Part shown: one piece after another, positions 18,898-29,614 of the stretch
Position numbering within the stretch: the first letter of the stretch is position 1
How the letters are laid out: each line of letters opens with the position of its first letter
Source: Panopea generosa
Lineage: Eukaryota > Mollusca > Bivalvia > Adapedonta > Hiatellidae
Length of the DNA: 64,000 nucleotides
Assembly: GCA_029582155.1 (NCBI GenBank)
Contig: CM055907.1
Location: 11,626,133 to 11,690,132 of the forward strand
Direction: 5' to 3'
Program-made: the position numbers and the translations under genes
Notes under the pieces: model-generated
Seen by the model: the letters and a program-made list of their open reading frames with translations, nothing else
Told to the model about the DNA's origin: nothing
The model's database searches: none

Positions 18898-19096
18898 CAG
18901 TTGAGCTTCGATGGCTCGAACCAGACGGGACTGGACAAACTAGTTCGAGTTAAGGGTTGTTCGAGCCAAGTATGGTTCATCATACCATATATGTACATGC
19001 ATAAACATCGAAATAGGAATTCGGCCTGGACCAAGATAAGTTCGAGCTATATGTGGTGTATGAGCCATCCGTGTTCGAGCCAACGAAGTTCTACTG
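18898..19096. mobile_element. Pogo/Tigger-like MITE, copy 1
   Basis: The termini are CAGTTGAGCTTCGATGGCTC and the inverted GAGCCAACGAAGTTCTACTG, flanked by TA on both sides. CAGT-type ends with a TA target site are typical of the pogo/Tigger group. The element is 199 bp and non-coding. Confidence 0.75.
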
Positions 19097-19172
19097 TAAT
19101 ATATATGTGAATTATGTTTATCAAGTCTCGGTGACCTTATCTGTTGAGTGTATGTATCATGTTCGACATATT

Positions 19173-19371
19173 CAGTAGAACTTCGCTGGCTCGAACCCGA
19201 CGGAGCTGGACAAAATAGTTCGACTTAAGGGTTGTTCGAACCAAGTATTGTTTAACATCATACCATAATATGCATATTTAAACATCGAAATAAGAACTCG
19301 GCCGGTACCAGATAAGTGGTTCGGGATATGGTATTCCGGCCATCCGTCTTTGAGCCAACGAAGTTCTGCTG
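19173..19371. mobile_element. Pogo/Tigger-like MITE, copy 2
   Basis: The termini CAGTAGAACTTCGCTGGCTC and GAGCCAACGAAGTTCTGCTG and the interior (GGTTGTTCGA, ACATCGAAATA, CTCGGCC) match copy 1 over its whole 199-bp length. The two are in the same orientation, 76 bp apart. Confidence 0.75.
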
Positions 19372-19720
19372 TAATAGTCTATGGTTGTTCATATGTATAT
19401 TAAACACAATCAACTGATGTAATATATATATATATATATATTCTATTTTCACTTTCACACGTAGGCCTAATTCAAATATGAATGAAGCGTAATACGATCG
19501 ATGCAAAAGTGTACGTTTGTCAGCATATAGAATGAAACAAGTCACACTATCAAATGACATCAATACCATCCATTTCCTTTAAGTCTTCCAGACCTGTCAC
19601 TCAAAATCAATCCCTCTTTTGATGTATGTTTATTAAAACCTCAACGAATAAAAAAGCAAATACACTGCCTCTAAAAACGTTCAAATCATACATAAAAGAG
19701 ACACACGCCAATGTTGAAGT

Positions 19721-19935
19721 ATATTTGAATATTTAGCGTCATTTTTATGTCATCGATGGTTAACAGACGATGAGTTAACCTAACCACTCCATCCTATAAT
19801 CCATCTCCGCAAGCTACTGATATTTTTACCACTTGAATCAGTGATAAGAGACGAATGACAATGAGAATGATGCAACGCCGTATACTTTTCATTACGGAAA
19901 CTGGCCGAACGAAGATTCGAATATTTATTTGGGCA
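19721..19935 (-). mobile_element. SINE family B copy, head decayed
   Basis: The tail end GAATATTTAGCGTCATTTTT, the GTTAACCTAACCACT block and AATCAGTGATAAGAGACGAATGA identify family B on the minus strand. The tRNA-like head past 19,910 is poorly preserved. Confidence 0.75.
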
Positions 19936-19969
19936 ACTTCAATAAAATATTCTGCGCCAATAATATTGG

Positions 19970-20245
19970 ATGTTGTAGGACCTTATTTTTCCCAGGTCAT
20001 ATTCTTCCCACCTGGGAAAAATAGGATCCTATTCCTCACAGCTGGGAAAAATAAGATCTCATTTGTCACACATTTCGAGCATATATGTCACAGGTCCTGG
20101 GAAATTTATGATCGAAGTCGGTTTTGTATGTACCATGGAATCACATTCTTTACAGTTCAAAAATTGCATGATTTTTTAACAACAAATTGCCTTTTTAAAA
20201 CTGAGTCACATTTGTCACAGATTGCTATTGTCGGTGTTGCAGACA
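19970..20245 (+). repeat. Repeat family H (CTGGGAAAAATAGG)
   Basis: Blocks such as CCTGGGAAAAATAGGATCCT and ATTCCTCACAGCTGGG alternate here, and inverted at 23,210-23,372. Both copies share TAGGACCTTATT near one end. The internal repeats and the GGATCC-centred symmetry suggest a small, unclassified inverted-repeat element. Confidence 0.6.
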
Positions 20246-20299
20246 TATTTTGTTGCTATACATGTATGCATTTATATTAAAGTTATAAAGAATCATCGA

Positions 20300-20335
20300 T
20301 TATGTTGTTGTTGTTGTTGTTGTTGTTTTTTTTTG
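20300..20335 (+). repeat. (TTG)n microsatellite
   Basis: A run of TTG triplets is followed by a T tract. Similar short TTG runs are scattered to 22,610. Confidence 0.9.
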
Positions 20336-20592
20336 CTGGTGCTGCTGTTAGTTCTCGACTTGACTGATGCTGTTAAAGTGGAAATAGTAATCATTCTTGT
20401 TGGCAGCGTAATAGTAAGTGTAAAAGTAGTGGTATATGGCAGTATGGTTGTTGTTGTGAATTGTATAGGCATTGTTTTGCTTGCTATCGATAAATGGTGG
20501 TTGATGTAGGCGCAGACAAGGTAGTTGTTGGCTTTTTTTTGTTGTTATTATAGCAGTCGTTGTATTCGTATATAGCCTATACCATTTCATGT

Positions 20593-20790
20593 AAGCTCCA
20601 TTGAAATAGAAAGCTGGCAGTTTCTTTAATCACTCTCGAGTCCGCTTCCTGGGTCAAACTCATCATTTCTGAGTGCTCATGAGAAAAGTTCTATGAGAAC
20701 GTTCACCTACCGAGGATAGAACCCGGGACCTCTACATATGAGCGCCTGTTACGGTATAGATAAAGTTAAGATGTGTTAAATGAAATAATT
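20593..20790 (-). mobile_element. Diverged SINE family D-like copy
   Basis: GAGTCCGCTTCCTGGGT and GATAGAACCCGGGACCTC resemble, on the minus strand, the body and head of SINE D. About 65 extra bases lie between them and the head is weak. The call is tentative. Confidence 0.35.
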
Positions 20791-22660
20791 ATTGTTGTTG
20801 TTTGTTTTATTGTTGGAGATATACGTGCCGTTGTTGGGCGCAGTACTTCCGCAATAATTGGAGGTGGCACTTGTTTGTAATGGTACTCGTAGGCGTAATA
20901 GTGGTAGTTGTTGGCGTTGTTGTTGTGGTGTTTGATCGCTTAATTGTTTCCGCTCAGCTGAGTACGAAATGCCAAATGTGAAATATTGTGATCAACATAT
21001 ATCCGATGTATGTTCGTCGTAAATATTTTTTAAACATATCGTCTTGTCTTTGTGATCCTTGACAACGATCTTCAAATCTGGCACCGCCCCAGAGGTCAAA
21101 CGTTTCATTTATACTTGTATATGAAAATCGTCTTGTCTAAAACTGCAATGCCCGTACCTTTGATATGTGGTATGTAGCAATACAGTATATGTAGTGATCT
21201 TTTACCGACACTGTTCAAATTAGGTCCGATCCCTTTGATCATTGAGTGGGAAATTCAGACGCCCTGTGCTTAAAAGAAATGCTGGAAATAAGTAATCATG
21301 AATAGGATTTGCAAAGATAGACTGGTTCCTGAACTAAATCAAGACTTTCCGATGATGTATACGGGTTACTTATGTGTTTTTAAAAACAGACGCGGGAATG
21401 TGTGAAATCCGTCCATCCCCGCAACGTATTGTCAACCACTCTACAATCGTATTTACTATTTATATATTTTTCTACTGTAATTATTAATTAATCATAATAC
21501 TGTTGGTATGTTATAAAAGAGCAGACTATGTACTTTGTACGTTAATAAGAAATATCTTCATTGACCGAGACTCATACATATCTGAAATTATATGTAGGGA
21601 TTTATGACTGTACATGTTGTTTGCAAAACTGAACATTCTTAGTATAGAATACTATTTGAAATGGGAGAGCTTCTCAATAAGTCACTGGTTTTCATAGACA
21701 GATGTTATGGAAAAAGTATTTCCAACGTTTTAATTTCGTGCAAGCAGTAATAATTGCAGTGCCAACAGAGCTTTGGTTTAAATATAGTTCTATTCGGAGC
21801 TTTCCTGATATGGTCGAGAACAAAAGATAGTGTAACAATCCACCCTCAGTGTCATTATCCCACCAAGATAAATAAAGAAAACATTTAGATTCAAGAATTG
21901 GTGATGTTGTTGTTGTAAGAAAATGTTTTATTGGTTTTATATTAGGTATAGTTTTAAGAATATGTGTTGTTGTTGTTTGTTTCATTGGCGTAGTAGTGGT
22001 AATTGTAGGTGTTCGGTAAATGTACAAATGATTGTTGTTGTTTTTGTTGGAGATATACGTGCTGTTGTTGGGTGCAACACTTCCGCAATAATTGGAGGTA
22101 CTTGTAGGCGTTATAGTGTTAAGTGTTGGTGTTGCTGTGGTGTTTGATCGCTTAAATGTGTTCCGCTCACCTGAGCACGAAATGCTCAATGTGTGGTGTT
22201 TAATTAATCATAATAATGTTGGTATGTTGTAAAAGAGCAGACTACGTTCGTTGTACGTAAAAGATATCGTCATTGACCGAGATTCATACATTATAACATC
22301 TCTGAAATTATAAGTAAATTGCACAAACTAAGTATGGCATACTTAAAATGTGAGAGCTTCTTACTAAGCAATTTATATTCATAAAAATATGTACTGGAAA
22401 ATGTATTTCCAACACTTTCAACGGGTACATTTTTTGCCAACAGTGAATACCACAATGCAAGCAGAGCTTTGGTTTAAAGATAGTTCTGTTCTGAGCCTGC
22501 CTGATATGGTCGAGCTTTAACGTTAGTGTAACAGTTCAACCCCCGGGGTCACAATCCGAACAAGATAGATAAAGACAAAATTTTAAAGATTTGTTGGTGT
22601 TGTTGTTGTTATTTTAATTGGCGTAGTAGTGGTTATTGTAGGTGTTTGGCGTTGGGGAAC
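20790..22660 (+). repeat. Diverged tandem duplication, 0.7-1.1 kb
   Basis: 20,790-20,985 matches 22,035-22,195 (GGAGATATACGTGC, ACTTCCGCAATAATTGGAGG, GTGTTTGATCGCTTAA). 21,480-21,830 matches 22,200-22,515 (TAATTAATCATAATA, AGAGCAGACTA, TTCATTGACCGAGA-like, AGCTTTGGTTTAAA, TGATATGGTCGAG). The TTG-rich piece follows each time (21,905 and 22,590). The repeats are diverged and have no coding frame. Confidence 0.75.
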
Positions 22661-22964
22661 ATATAATATAAACTTCTTAGCTGGCCCAAATATAACGTAC
22701 AACTAGTATAAGGCTTTCGTTAGAATAAATAACTCATTACATTAATTATGCATTTTCAAAGAAGTGCATACAGTTTTATTTTATTGTGTACATGTCAGTC
22801 GGTCGGTTGGTGGTCGTCCCGTCGGTCGGTCAGCCGGTATACCAAAGCCTGTCCGATTGATAAAATATGTCTTTAACGTCAGTTAAGCCGGGCAGTTATA
22901 ATGTCCCTGCAATATGCACCCGCAAACTTTTTTCTCGAATCAGTTCAATATACGACTACTACTA

Positions 22965-22973
22965 TTACGTATG

Positions 22974-23016
<43 letters not shown>

Positions 23017-23170
23017 AATTACCGCCGCCGCCATCACAACCACTACCAACTACTGACGATCCTCCTCTGTATACTACTACTACCCCTTCTTATAAACATT
23101 GTTGTTGTTGTTGTTGTTATAACATATTATTACTTGTATCATACTATTATTGTTATAAGTGTTTAGTTCC
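22965..23170 (+). repeat. (CTG)n and related triplet microsatellites
   Basis: About 13 CTG repeats at 22,977-23,016 are followed by imperfect CCG, ACT, TTG and ATT triplets. Open frames here are low-complexity products of the triplets. Confidence 0.95.
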
Positions 23171-23209
23171 TTTTATTATTATATTTTTATTATTAAATTT
23201 ACAAACAGC

Positions 23210-23372
23210 AATGTCATCGACAAAATCTGTGAAGAATATGATTCTCTTGTTTACTACCATTTTGGTCAATCATATATGTCACAGTTTGAAACTGTGAGGA
23301 ATAGGATCCTATTTTTCCCAGACCTGTGAGGAATATGATCTGGGAATAATAAGGTCCTATAGATGTCATGCC
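23210..23372 (-). repeat. Repeat family H, inverted copy
   Basis: This is the reverse complement of the family H motifs. It has GGAATAGGATCCTATTTTTC, CCAGACCTGTGAGGAATATG and AATAAGGTCCTATA. Confidence 0.6.
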
Positions 23373-24255
23373 ATCATGACCTGTACTTTTTTTGAACATA
23401 CATTTTCCACTTAACGTCTCTTTACACAGTTGCACCCCTTTTCCCCCACGGTAACACGATTCTTACGCTTAAAAAAAAGGCCTATGTAATTTGGTTTTGA
23501 AATACTTTCAAAGTGTTTACTAGTGGTCGTGTTTTCTTGCTGCAGATGAGTAGAACAAAAGTTAGTATAGTATATACTGCAATATGACATCACTGGTGTT
23601 AAAAAGTGACGTATATAGGATTTCAACATATGCATGTATTTATGAGCATTTGAGAACTTCTTTTTTTCAAAAAAGTTCAGAATGTCACTGCATACTCTTT
23701 AAAAGAAAACAAGCTGGTGAACCTACCAGTAATTGTGCAATTTTTATGAGGGTATACATTCCTGCTATAAAACAAAGTCTATGTGGAATTTTTACAACCA
23801 TAGAAATCCTAGACCTTATTTTATAAAGAACAAAAAACAAAATTCAACTGTGTAGTGAGACCTAATGCAATTCAAGTAACGAAATGTTATTCCAGTATCC
23901 TGTACTTCACAACACTAATGTGTGTGAACTTTTATCATAACACTCATGTAATGTAAGTTTAGACTGTCGCCGAAAGTGCCCATGGTATTGATCTGTCAAA
24001 TATACACGGCGTTAAAGCTCAAGCACGTTTAACAATCTCATTTTAACATCTCCCTCGACTCCGAAATGTCTCTGACTGTCATGAATGTTGCGATTTCCTT
24101 ACATTCACGATATCTTTGTCGGTGTTATGATGCTATTATTTGTTTATTACTATATTGTCTTGTTGAAATGTAAGTCAATGTGATAATAGTGTGTATCTGT
24201 TGATTTTAATTTTTTGTGATATTATATGATGGTTTAAAAAATGGCAAATTCATAA
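23373..24255. other. No feature seen
   Basis: No repeat partner, RNA gene or credible coding frame was recognised. Confidence 0.5.
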
Positions 24256-24257
24256 TT

Positions 24258-24422
24258 CGCTTGCTCCTAAAACTTTAAGTGGGGAATTTTGCCAGTTACA
24301 GGAATGGCGGTGGTTCTACTCAGTCTGAATCAGTCTGAGGTCTTCCTCCACCAGTTTAACTGAATATGTCATATATAACATGAAATATGTTAACATGACG
24401 TTAAGCCCCATTAAAAATGGCT
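24258..24422 (+). mobile_element. SINE family C copy, head missing
   Basis: The body GCTCCTAAAACTTTAAGTG, TTCTACTCAGTCTGA, GAGGTCTTCC and the tail ATATGTCATATATAACATGA then AAGCCCCATTAAAAA match the copies at 28,976 and 53,606. The tRNA-like head is absent. Confidence 0.75.
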
Positions 24423-24620
24423 AAAGGAATGTTTAATTTAATGGTGAAATAATACTTTAAGTTAATTAACTCCAAATAATACCTAAGCAACTATTTTTGT
24501 GACAAGCAAACACGGCATACAATCAGATTCAATCAGATTCAATAAGAACTGTTTTTAATGTTTTCTTTGAAGAGAAATTATAGGACTTAAGCATTATAAC
24601 TCTACATACTCAATCGTTGA

Positions 24621-24885
24621 TCGATTGATTGATTGAATATTTAGCATCAGTTTTATACCACCGACGATCAGTTAACCTAACCACTGTTTCCTGGGATCCT
24701 GGAGAACAAGTCGAGCACAGTAATTGATAAACGTTCCTACGTGAATCAGCGATGAGAGACAAATGATAATGAGACCCAATGTCGTATATTAACTATCACG
24801 GAGATTGTGGCCGGGCGGGGTTTCGAACTCACGGCCCCTGGATTGATAGTCAGACGTGCTAACGACTGAGCTAATCGGGCTCGGC
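24621..24885 (-). mobile_element. SINE family B copy, near full length
   Basis: Minus strand: the head GATTAGCTCAGTCGTTAGC and box-B-like GTGAGTTCGAAACCCCGCCC are well kept. The body and the ATTCAATCAATCAATCGATC tail are present. The tRNA-like secondary structure is probably lost, but the A and B boxes are recognisable. Confidence 0.85.
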
Positions 24886-25455
24886 TCCTACTCAATAGAA
24901 AAGTAGAAGAACTTAAGGTAAAACCCAACCACGTCCACGAAAACAATCAACATACAAATCTTACTAATAATAAACACAATACCTACATTATAAGTGAATA
25001 TAGGGATACTCGCCGTGTAAGTAGCAAAATCGTCACTAAGGCACCTTTTTTAAACCACACGAGTCTACCTCCATCTTTTTATCACCGACACATCATAACG
25101 TTGGAGTGCCACCAGATTACCATGTTACAAATGCTCGTATATACCATGTAACGGTAATAATAGCAATCATTCAAATCCTTCCTGAATTTCTAAATTGAAA
25201 CGTAAAATACGAGTAACTGACGTATTACGTCTTGTTATATGGCTACTTCAATCACAACAAATCCTTCAATATGACTGGAGTAATCGTGATATGCATACAT
25301 AATGATAAACAATGTTACTTCAAAACTTTATATTAGACTCGAGCATGATAAAAGATTGTAAATATTGCTCCGTGCTCAGATTTGGTTTATCATCTCCATG
25401 TTGTGCAGTAATCTGACAGAACGCCATATCGAAGCTATATTGCACTGTGTAGGGT
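24886..25455. other. No feature seen
   Basis: This is AT-rich sequence with no recognised gene or repeat. Confidence 0.5.
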
Positions 25456-25459
25456 TTGG

Positions 25460-26930
25460 TAGTATTGTCCATTTTAAGTTGGGCTATGTAAAGTTTAAGG
25501 TGGGCTATTTGAAGTTAAGTTGGGCTATTTTGAAGTTTACGCGAGGCTATTTGAAGTTAAGTTGGGTTATTTGAAGTTTACGCGGGGCTATTTAAAGTTA
25601 AGTAGGGCTATTTCAAGTTTAAGGAGGAAGATTTGAAATTAAAGGTGGGCTATTTGAAGTAAAGTTTGGCTATTTGAAGTCTACGGAAGGCTATTTGAAG
25701 CTTAAGGTGTGTTGTTTGCAGTTTAAGGTGGCCTTTTTGAAGTTAAGTTTGGTTATTTGAAGTTTAAGGAGGACTATTTGAAGTTAAATTGGGCTATGTA
25801 AAGTTTAAGGTTGGCTTTTTGAAGTTAAGTTGGGCTATGTAAAGTTTAAGGTGGGCTATTTGAAATTAAGTTGGGCTATTTAAAGTTTAAGGTGGGCTAT
25901 TTGAAATTAAGTTGAGCTATTTAAAGTTTAAGGTGGGCTATTTGAAATTTAAGGTGTGCTATTTGAAGTTTACGGGGGACTATTTGAAGTTAAAGGAGGA
26001 CTATTTGAAGTTAAATTTGGACTATTTGAAGTTTAAGGAGGACTATTTGAAGTTAAATTTTGACTATTTGAAGTTTAAGGTGGACTATTTGAAGTTAAGT
26101 TGGGCTATGTAAAGTTTAAGGTGGGTTTTTGAAGTTTAAGGTGTGCTATTTGAAGTTTAAGGTGGACTATTTGAAGTAAAAGGAAGACTATTTGAAGTTT
26201 AAGGTGGACTATTTGAAATTTTATGTGGGCTATTTGAAGTTAATTTGGGCTATTTGAAGTTTAATTTGGACTATTTGAAGTTTAAGGTGGACTATTTGAA
26301 GTTTAAGGTAGGCTCTTTGAAGTTTAAGGAGAACTATTTGAAGTTTTATGTGGGCTATTTGAAGTTAAGTTGGGCTATTTGAAGTTTAATTTGGACTATT
26401 TGAAGTTTAAGGTGGACTATTTGAAGTTTAAGGTAGACTATTTGAAGTTTAAGGAGAACTATTTGAAGTTTTATGTGGACTATTTGAAGTTAAGTTGGGC
26501 TATTTGAAGTTTAATTTGGACTATTTGAAGTTTAAGGTGGACTATTTGAAGTTAAAGGTAGGCTCTTTGAAGTCTAAGGAGAACTATTTGAAGTTTTATG
26601 TGGGCTATTTGAAGTTAAGTTGGGCTATTTGAAGTTTAATTTGGACTATTTGAAGTTTCAGGTGGACTATTTGAAGTTTAAGGTAGGCTATTTGAAGTTT
26701 AAGGTGGACTATTTGAAGTTTAAGGAGAACTATTTGAAGTTTTAAGTTGGGCTATTTGAAGTTTAATTTGGACTATTTGAAGTTTAAGGTAGGCTATTTG
26801 AAATTTAAGGAGGACTATTTGAAGTTTTATGTGGGCTATTTGAAGTTAAGTTGGGCTATTTGAAGTTTAAGGTGGACTATTTGAAGTTTAAGTTGGGTTA
26901 TTTGAAGTTTAAGGTGGCCTATATTTTATA
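25460..26930 (+). repeat. 21-bp minisatellite with 125-bp higher-order unit
   Basis: About 70 copies of TTTGAAGTTTAAGGTGGACTA, with a 20-bp variant TTTGAAGTTAAGTTGGGCTA, run without interruption. Between about 26,200 and 26,850 a block of six units repeats: the marker GAAGTTTTATGT recurs near 26,218, 26,344, 26,469 and 26,594, about 125 bp apart. Short open frames encoding YLKFKV-like heptads arise because 21 is a multiple of three. Mixed 20-bp units break the frame, so coding is unlikely. Confidence 0.95.
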
Positions 26931-26939
26931 AATTAAGTC

Positions 26940-27115
26940 AAGTCGAAAGATCGAAACAACGAAGCTACGATGATGAACAGTCGAAACAATGAAATTACGA
27001 TAGTAATAAATCGGAACTACGATGGTGAAAAGTCGAAACTTTTCACCATCGTAGTTTTGATTTTCACCATCATTGTTTCGTTGTTTCGACTTTTCACCAT
27101 CGAAGTTTCGACTTT
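26940..27115 (+). repeat. TCGAAACTACGATGGTGAAA repeat with palindrome
   Basis: Several imperfect copies of a roughly 22-bp unit appear first in one orientation and then inverted. The turn-over point is a perfect 19-bp inverted repeat (27,015-27,033 with 27,038-27,056) separated by four bases. Confidence 0.85.
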
Positions 27116-27279
27116 ATTTATATGAATAAATATGCCGCAATGGCCCCAACGGGACACCGTAGAAATATGATGTACCGGTCGTAATATTAATACTTTGTCA
27201 TTTATTAACCGAGTGATACACGTCAACAAATAGGCAATAATGTAAAACTCATTTTTTTTATTTAGTCTTTATTTAAAGA

Positions 27280-27455
27280 GGGTAGCCCAGTTAATTTGAA
27301 ACTATCATAAAACAATCGCAATTGCGAAAAAGTTATCAACCACCTTTTCTATATAGTTGAACGAACAGAGGACTATGTAACATATATGGAAACGAGCACT
27401 TTTATTCGGTGCTCCAGTAGTGCATTTCTATATATGGTGTGCGAGACGTTCAAGA
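27280..27455 (+). mobile_element. Family G element, 3' part
   Basis: It has ATCGCAATTGCGAAAAAG, GAACGAACAGAGGACTATG, TATGGAAACGAGCACTTTTA and the end GGTGTGCGAGACG. These match the right half of the elements at 1,824-2,277 and 54,035-54,480. The left half is missing. Confidence 0.65.
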
Positions 27456-27885
27456 AAATCGCATGATCATTCGACTTTTTCGTTTCAATTACATTCCAAA
27501 ATAAAACACCAATCAATTTAATTTTCGGTTATACAATATCATTTTCGAGTAAACGTTAAAAACAATTTCATAATCAGTTTTTGCGATTTTCTTGCGCGCC
27601 CCAGTGCGTAATTAGTGAAATTAATGAATATTTATGACAGACGAATGTCTTCGTGTTTAAATACTCACTCATTTTCTTAACATGAAAGCACATGATCACG
27701 TGAATTCAACATGTTTATTTAAATTTCAACGGCGGTTTTAAATTGGATCCAATTTTCCATTACCATTCGCGTAATTAACAATGACGTTATGGCAGACTAT
27801 AACTGACTGTAGTGCGTTATTTATACCGCCAAACAGAGCAGTTCAGACGGCGTCGTGCAGTACTGTATTAGAAATATAGTCCCAT

Positions 27886-28060
27886 AGCATAGCGTAGCGT
27901 AGCTTAGCATAGCACAGCACAGCACAGCACAGCACAGCACAGCACAGCACAGCACAGCATAGCATAGCATAGCATAGCATAACATAACATAACATAATAT
28001 AATATAATATAGTATAATATAATAGTAAAATATAATATATAATATAATATAAACCTAGCA
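27886..28060 (+). repeat. Pentanucleotide repeat (AGCAC/AGCAT/AACAT/AATAT)n
   Basis: A continuous pentanucleotide tract grades from AGCGT and AGCTT to about 11 AGCAC units, then AGCAT, AACAT and AATAT. This is a stepwise change of unit along the array. Confidence 0.95.
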
Positions 28061-28134
28061 TTTAATAATGATATAATATAAGCATTCAGTCAACAAACAA
28101 GATCATATATATATATGTCAATATCTAATATAAT

Positions 28135-28225
28135 TATATACACTATATACACTTCTCAAAATGCTCTATCGAAATACTATAATAATGTTTATAGAGCATT
28201 TTGAGTAGTGTATATAGTGTATATA
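28135..28225. repeat. 35-bp inverted repeat with 21-nt loop
   Basis: 28,135-28,169 and 28,191-28,225 are inverted copies with a single mismatch (CACTTCTC against CACTACTC). The transcript of either strand would form a long hairpin. It may be a short palindromic DNA element. No relative was noticed in the window. Confidence 0.85.
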
Positions 28226-28270
28226 TAGGAAAGGACTGAGATAGACGACTGTAACACTAATGCAATAAGA

Positions 28271-28492
28271 CTGATTGATTGATTGAATATTTAGCGTCAT
28301 TTTAAGCCATCGAGGGCTAACAGACGATCAGTTAGCCTAACCTCTGTTTTTTTTATCCTGGAAGATTAACCAGTACTCGAACACACCCCATCTCCGCAAG
28401 TAACTGATAATTGTCCCACTTGAATCAAAAGTGAGAGACGAATGGTAATGAGATACAATGTTGCGTTACCGACTGAGCTACTCGGGCCTGGC
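28271..28492 (-). mobile_element. SINE family B copy, internal deletion
   Basis: Minus strand: the tail and body are complete up to CATTGTATCTCATTACC. Then the head CCCGAGTAGCTCAGTCGGTA follows directly. The box-B side of the head and its linker (about 70 bases) are deleted. Confidence 0.8.
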
Positions 28493-28694
28493 TAATGTCA
28501 TAAGCATGTTGTGAATTTGTAGTAATTGTGTCTTGAATGTTGTATCTACATATCTTACATTGATGAATAAGAACTTCTTAAAAAAACTACAATTTTTAAA
28601 ATAAATGGAGCAAGAACAGTTATGTTTTACGATGATTATTAAAAATGTATATTTTAGGTTTATGTTTTTTTAACATATTGCCAATACTCTCCAT

Positions 28695-28855
28695 TGATTA
28701 ATATACGATATTGTGTTTCATTTATTTCACCGCCGCAGTGATTAAAGTGGGAAAGTTGTCAATTACTTACGGAGATTTTGTGCTCGTGTAATGGTTAACC
28801 TTTCATGATACAAAGTTAACTCTCGATGTCATGAAATATTACGCTTGATAATCAT
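28695..28855 (+). mobile_element. SINE family B remnant
   Basis: Diverged plus-strand body: GATTAATATACGATATTGTG, CACCGCCGCAGTGATT, TTGTCAATTACTTACGGAG, GGTTAACCTTTCATGATAC and GTTAACTCTCGATGTCATGA. The tRNA-like head is missing. Confidence 0.65.
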
Positions 28856-28975
28856 ATAAACAAATCATTTCTCGTAATTATTCATTCATTCGTGTGTTTA
28901 ATTCAATGTCTTCAAATATAAAGTGTTATATTGCTTTCATTATTCTATGTAAGCATCGTCTCTAACACTATTCGC

Positions 28976-29220
28976 GAGACCTCCGTGGCCGAGTGTCTGA
29001 AGAGCACCGTCTCAAGATCACTTACTTCTCACCGCTAAGGTTGTAGGTTCGAGTCCCGCTCGCTCCAAAAACTTTATGTAAGAAAGTTTGCCAGATACTT
29101 ACGGAAGGACGTTAATACCACTCAGACTGACTCAGTCTAAGGTCTACCTCTACTAATAAAACTGGATATGCCATATATAACTTGAAATGTATTGAAAATG
29201 ACATTAAATCCCATTAAAAC
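28976..29220 (+). mobile_element. SINE family C copy, full length
   Basis: The class-II-tRNA-like head CCTCCGTGGCCGAGTG, CTTACTTCTCACCGCTAAGG and GGTTCGAGTCCCGCTC suggests a Leu- or Ser-type tRNA origin. The body AAAAACTTTATGTAAGAAAG, CTCAGTCTAAGG and the tail ATATAACTTGAAATG then CCCATTAAAA follow. Confidence 0.85.
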
Positions 29221-29614
29221 CTGTAAATTATTCACAAATTACTTATTATTATTACAAATACGCTATCGAATACATGTATATAATCCTTGAGAAAACACCA
29301 TGCATCGTGTAGATTACTTACTTTCCAATGTCGTGTGGTTGGTTATAGGTCAAACCAAATATATTTATATAAACAGGTTGTTCTAGTTATATTTTTGGAT
29401 ACTTTGGGTTTAATATGGCATATGTACTTTAGTCTCAGGTGGACTCTATTTTAGTCACATCATGTCGTTGTCTGACAGTATGCTAGGCGATGTCATATTT
29501 AATTGGCAAGCAGCTTGTGCACGGTATCACTTATCTCTTGACACGAGTCGCAGAACGAACTACTAAGTCCTTGAGTGTCAAGCAAGAAATATTGTTAAAC
29601 ATTTGTTTTGGGGT
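29221..29614. other. No feature seen
   Basis: No gene or repeat was recognised. Confidence 0.45.

Noticed and set aside
22867-23297. Frames with poly-Cys or poly-Leu/Pro near 23,000
   Set aside because: They are translations of CTG/CCG/ACT triplet microsatellites in different frames.
24746-24885. tRNA gene suggested by GTGAGTTCGAAACCCCGCCC on the minus strand
   Set aside because: It is the head of a SINE B. Its acceptor stem does not pair and the SINE body follows. The same reasoning applies to heads of families A, C and D.
27843-28061. Frame reading MLCYAMLCCAVLCC
   Set aside because: It is a pentanucleotide repeat translated with a five-residue period, and has no coding evidence.
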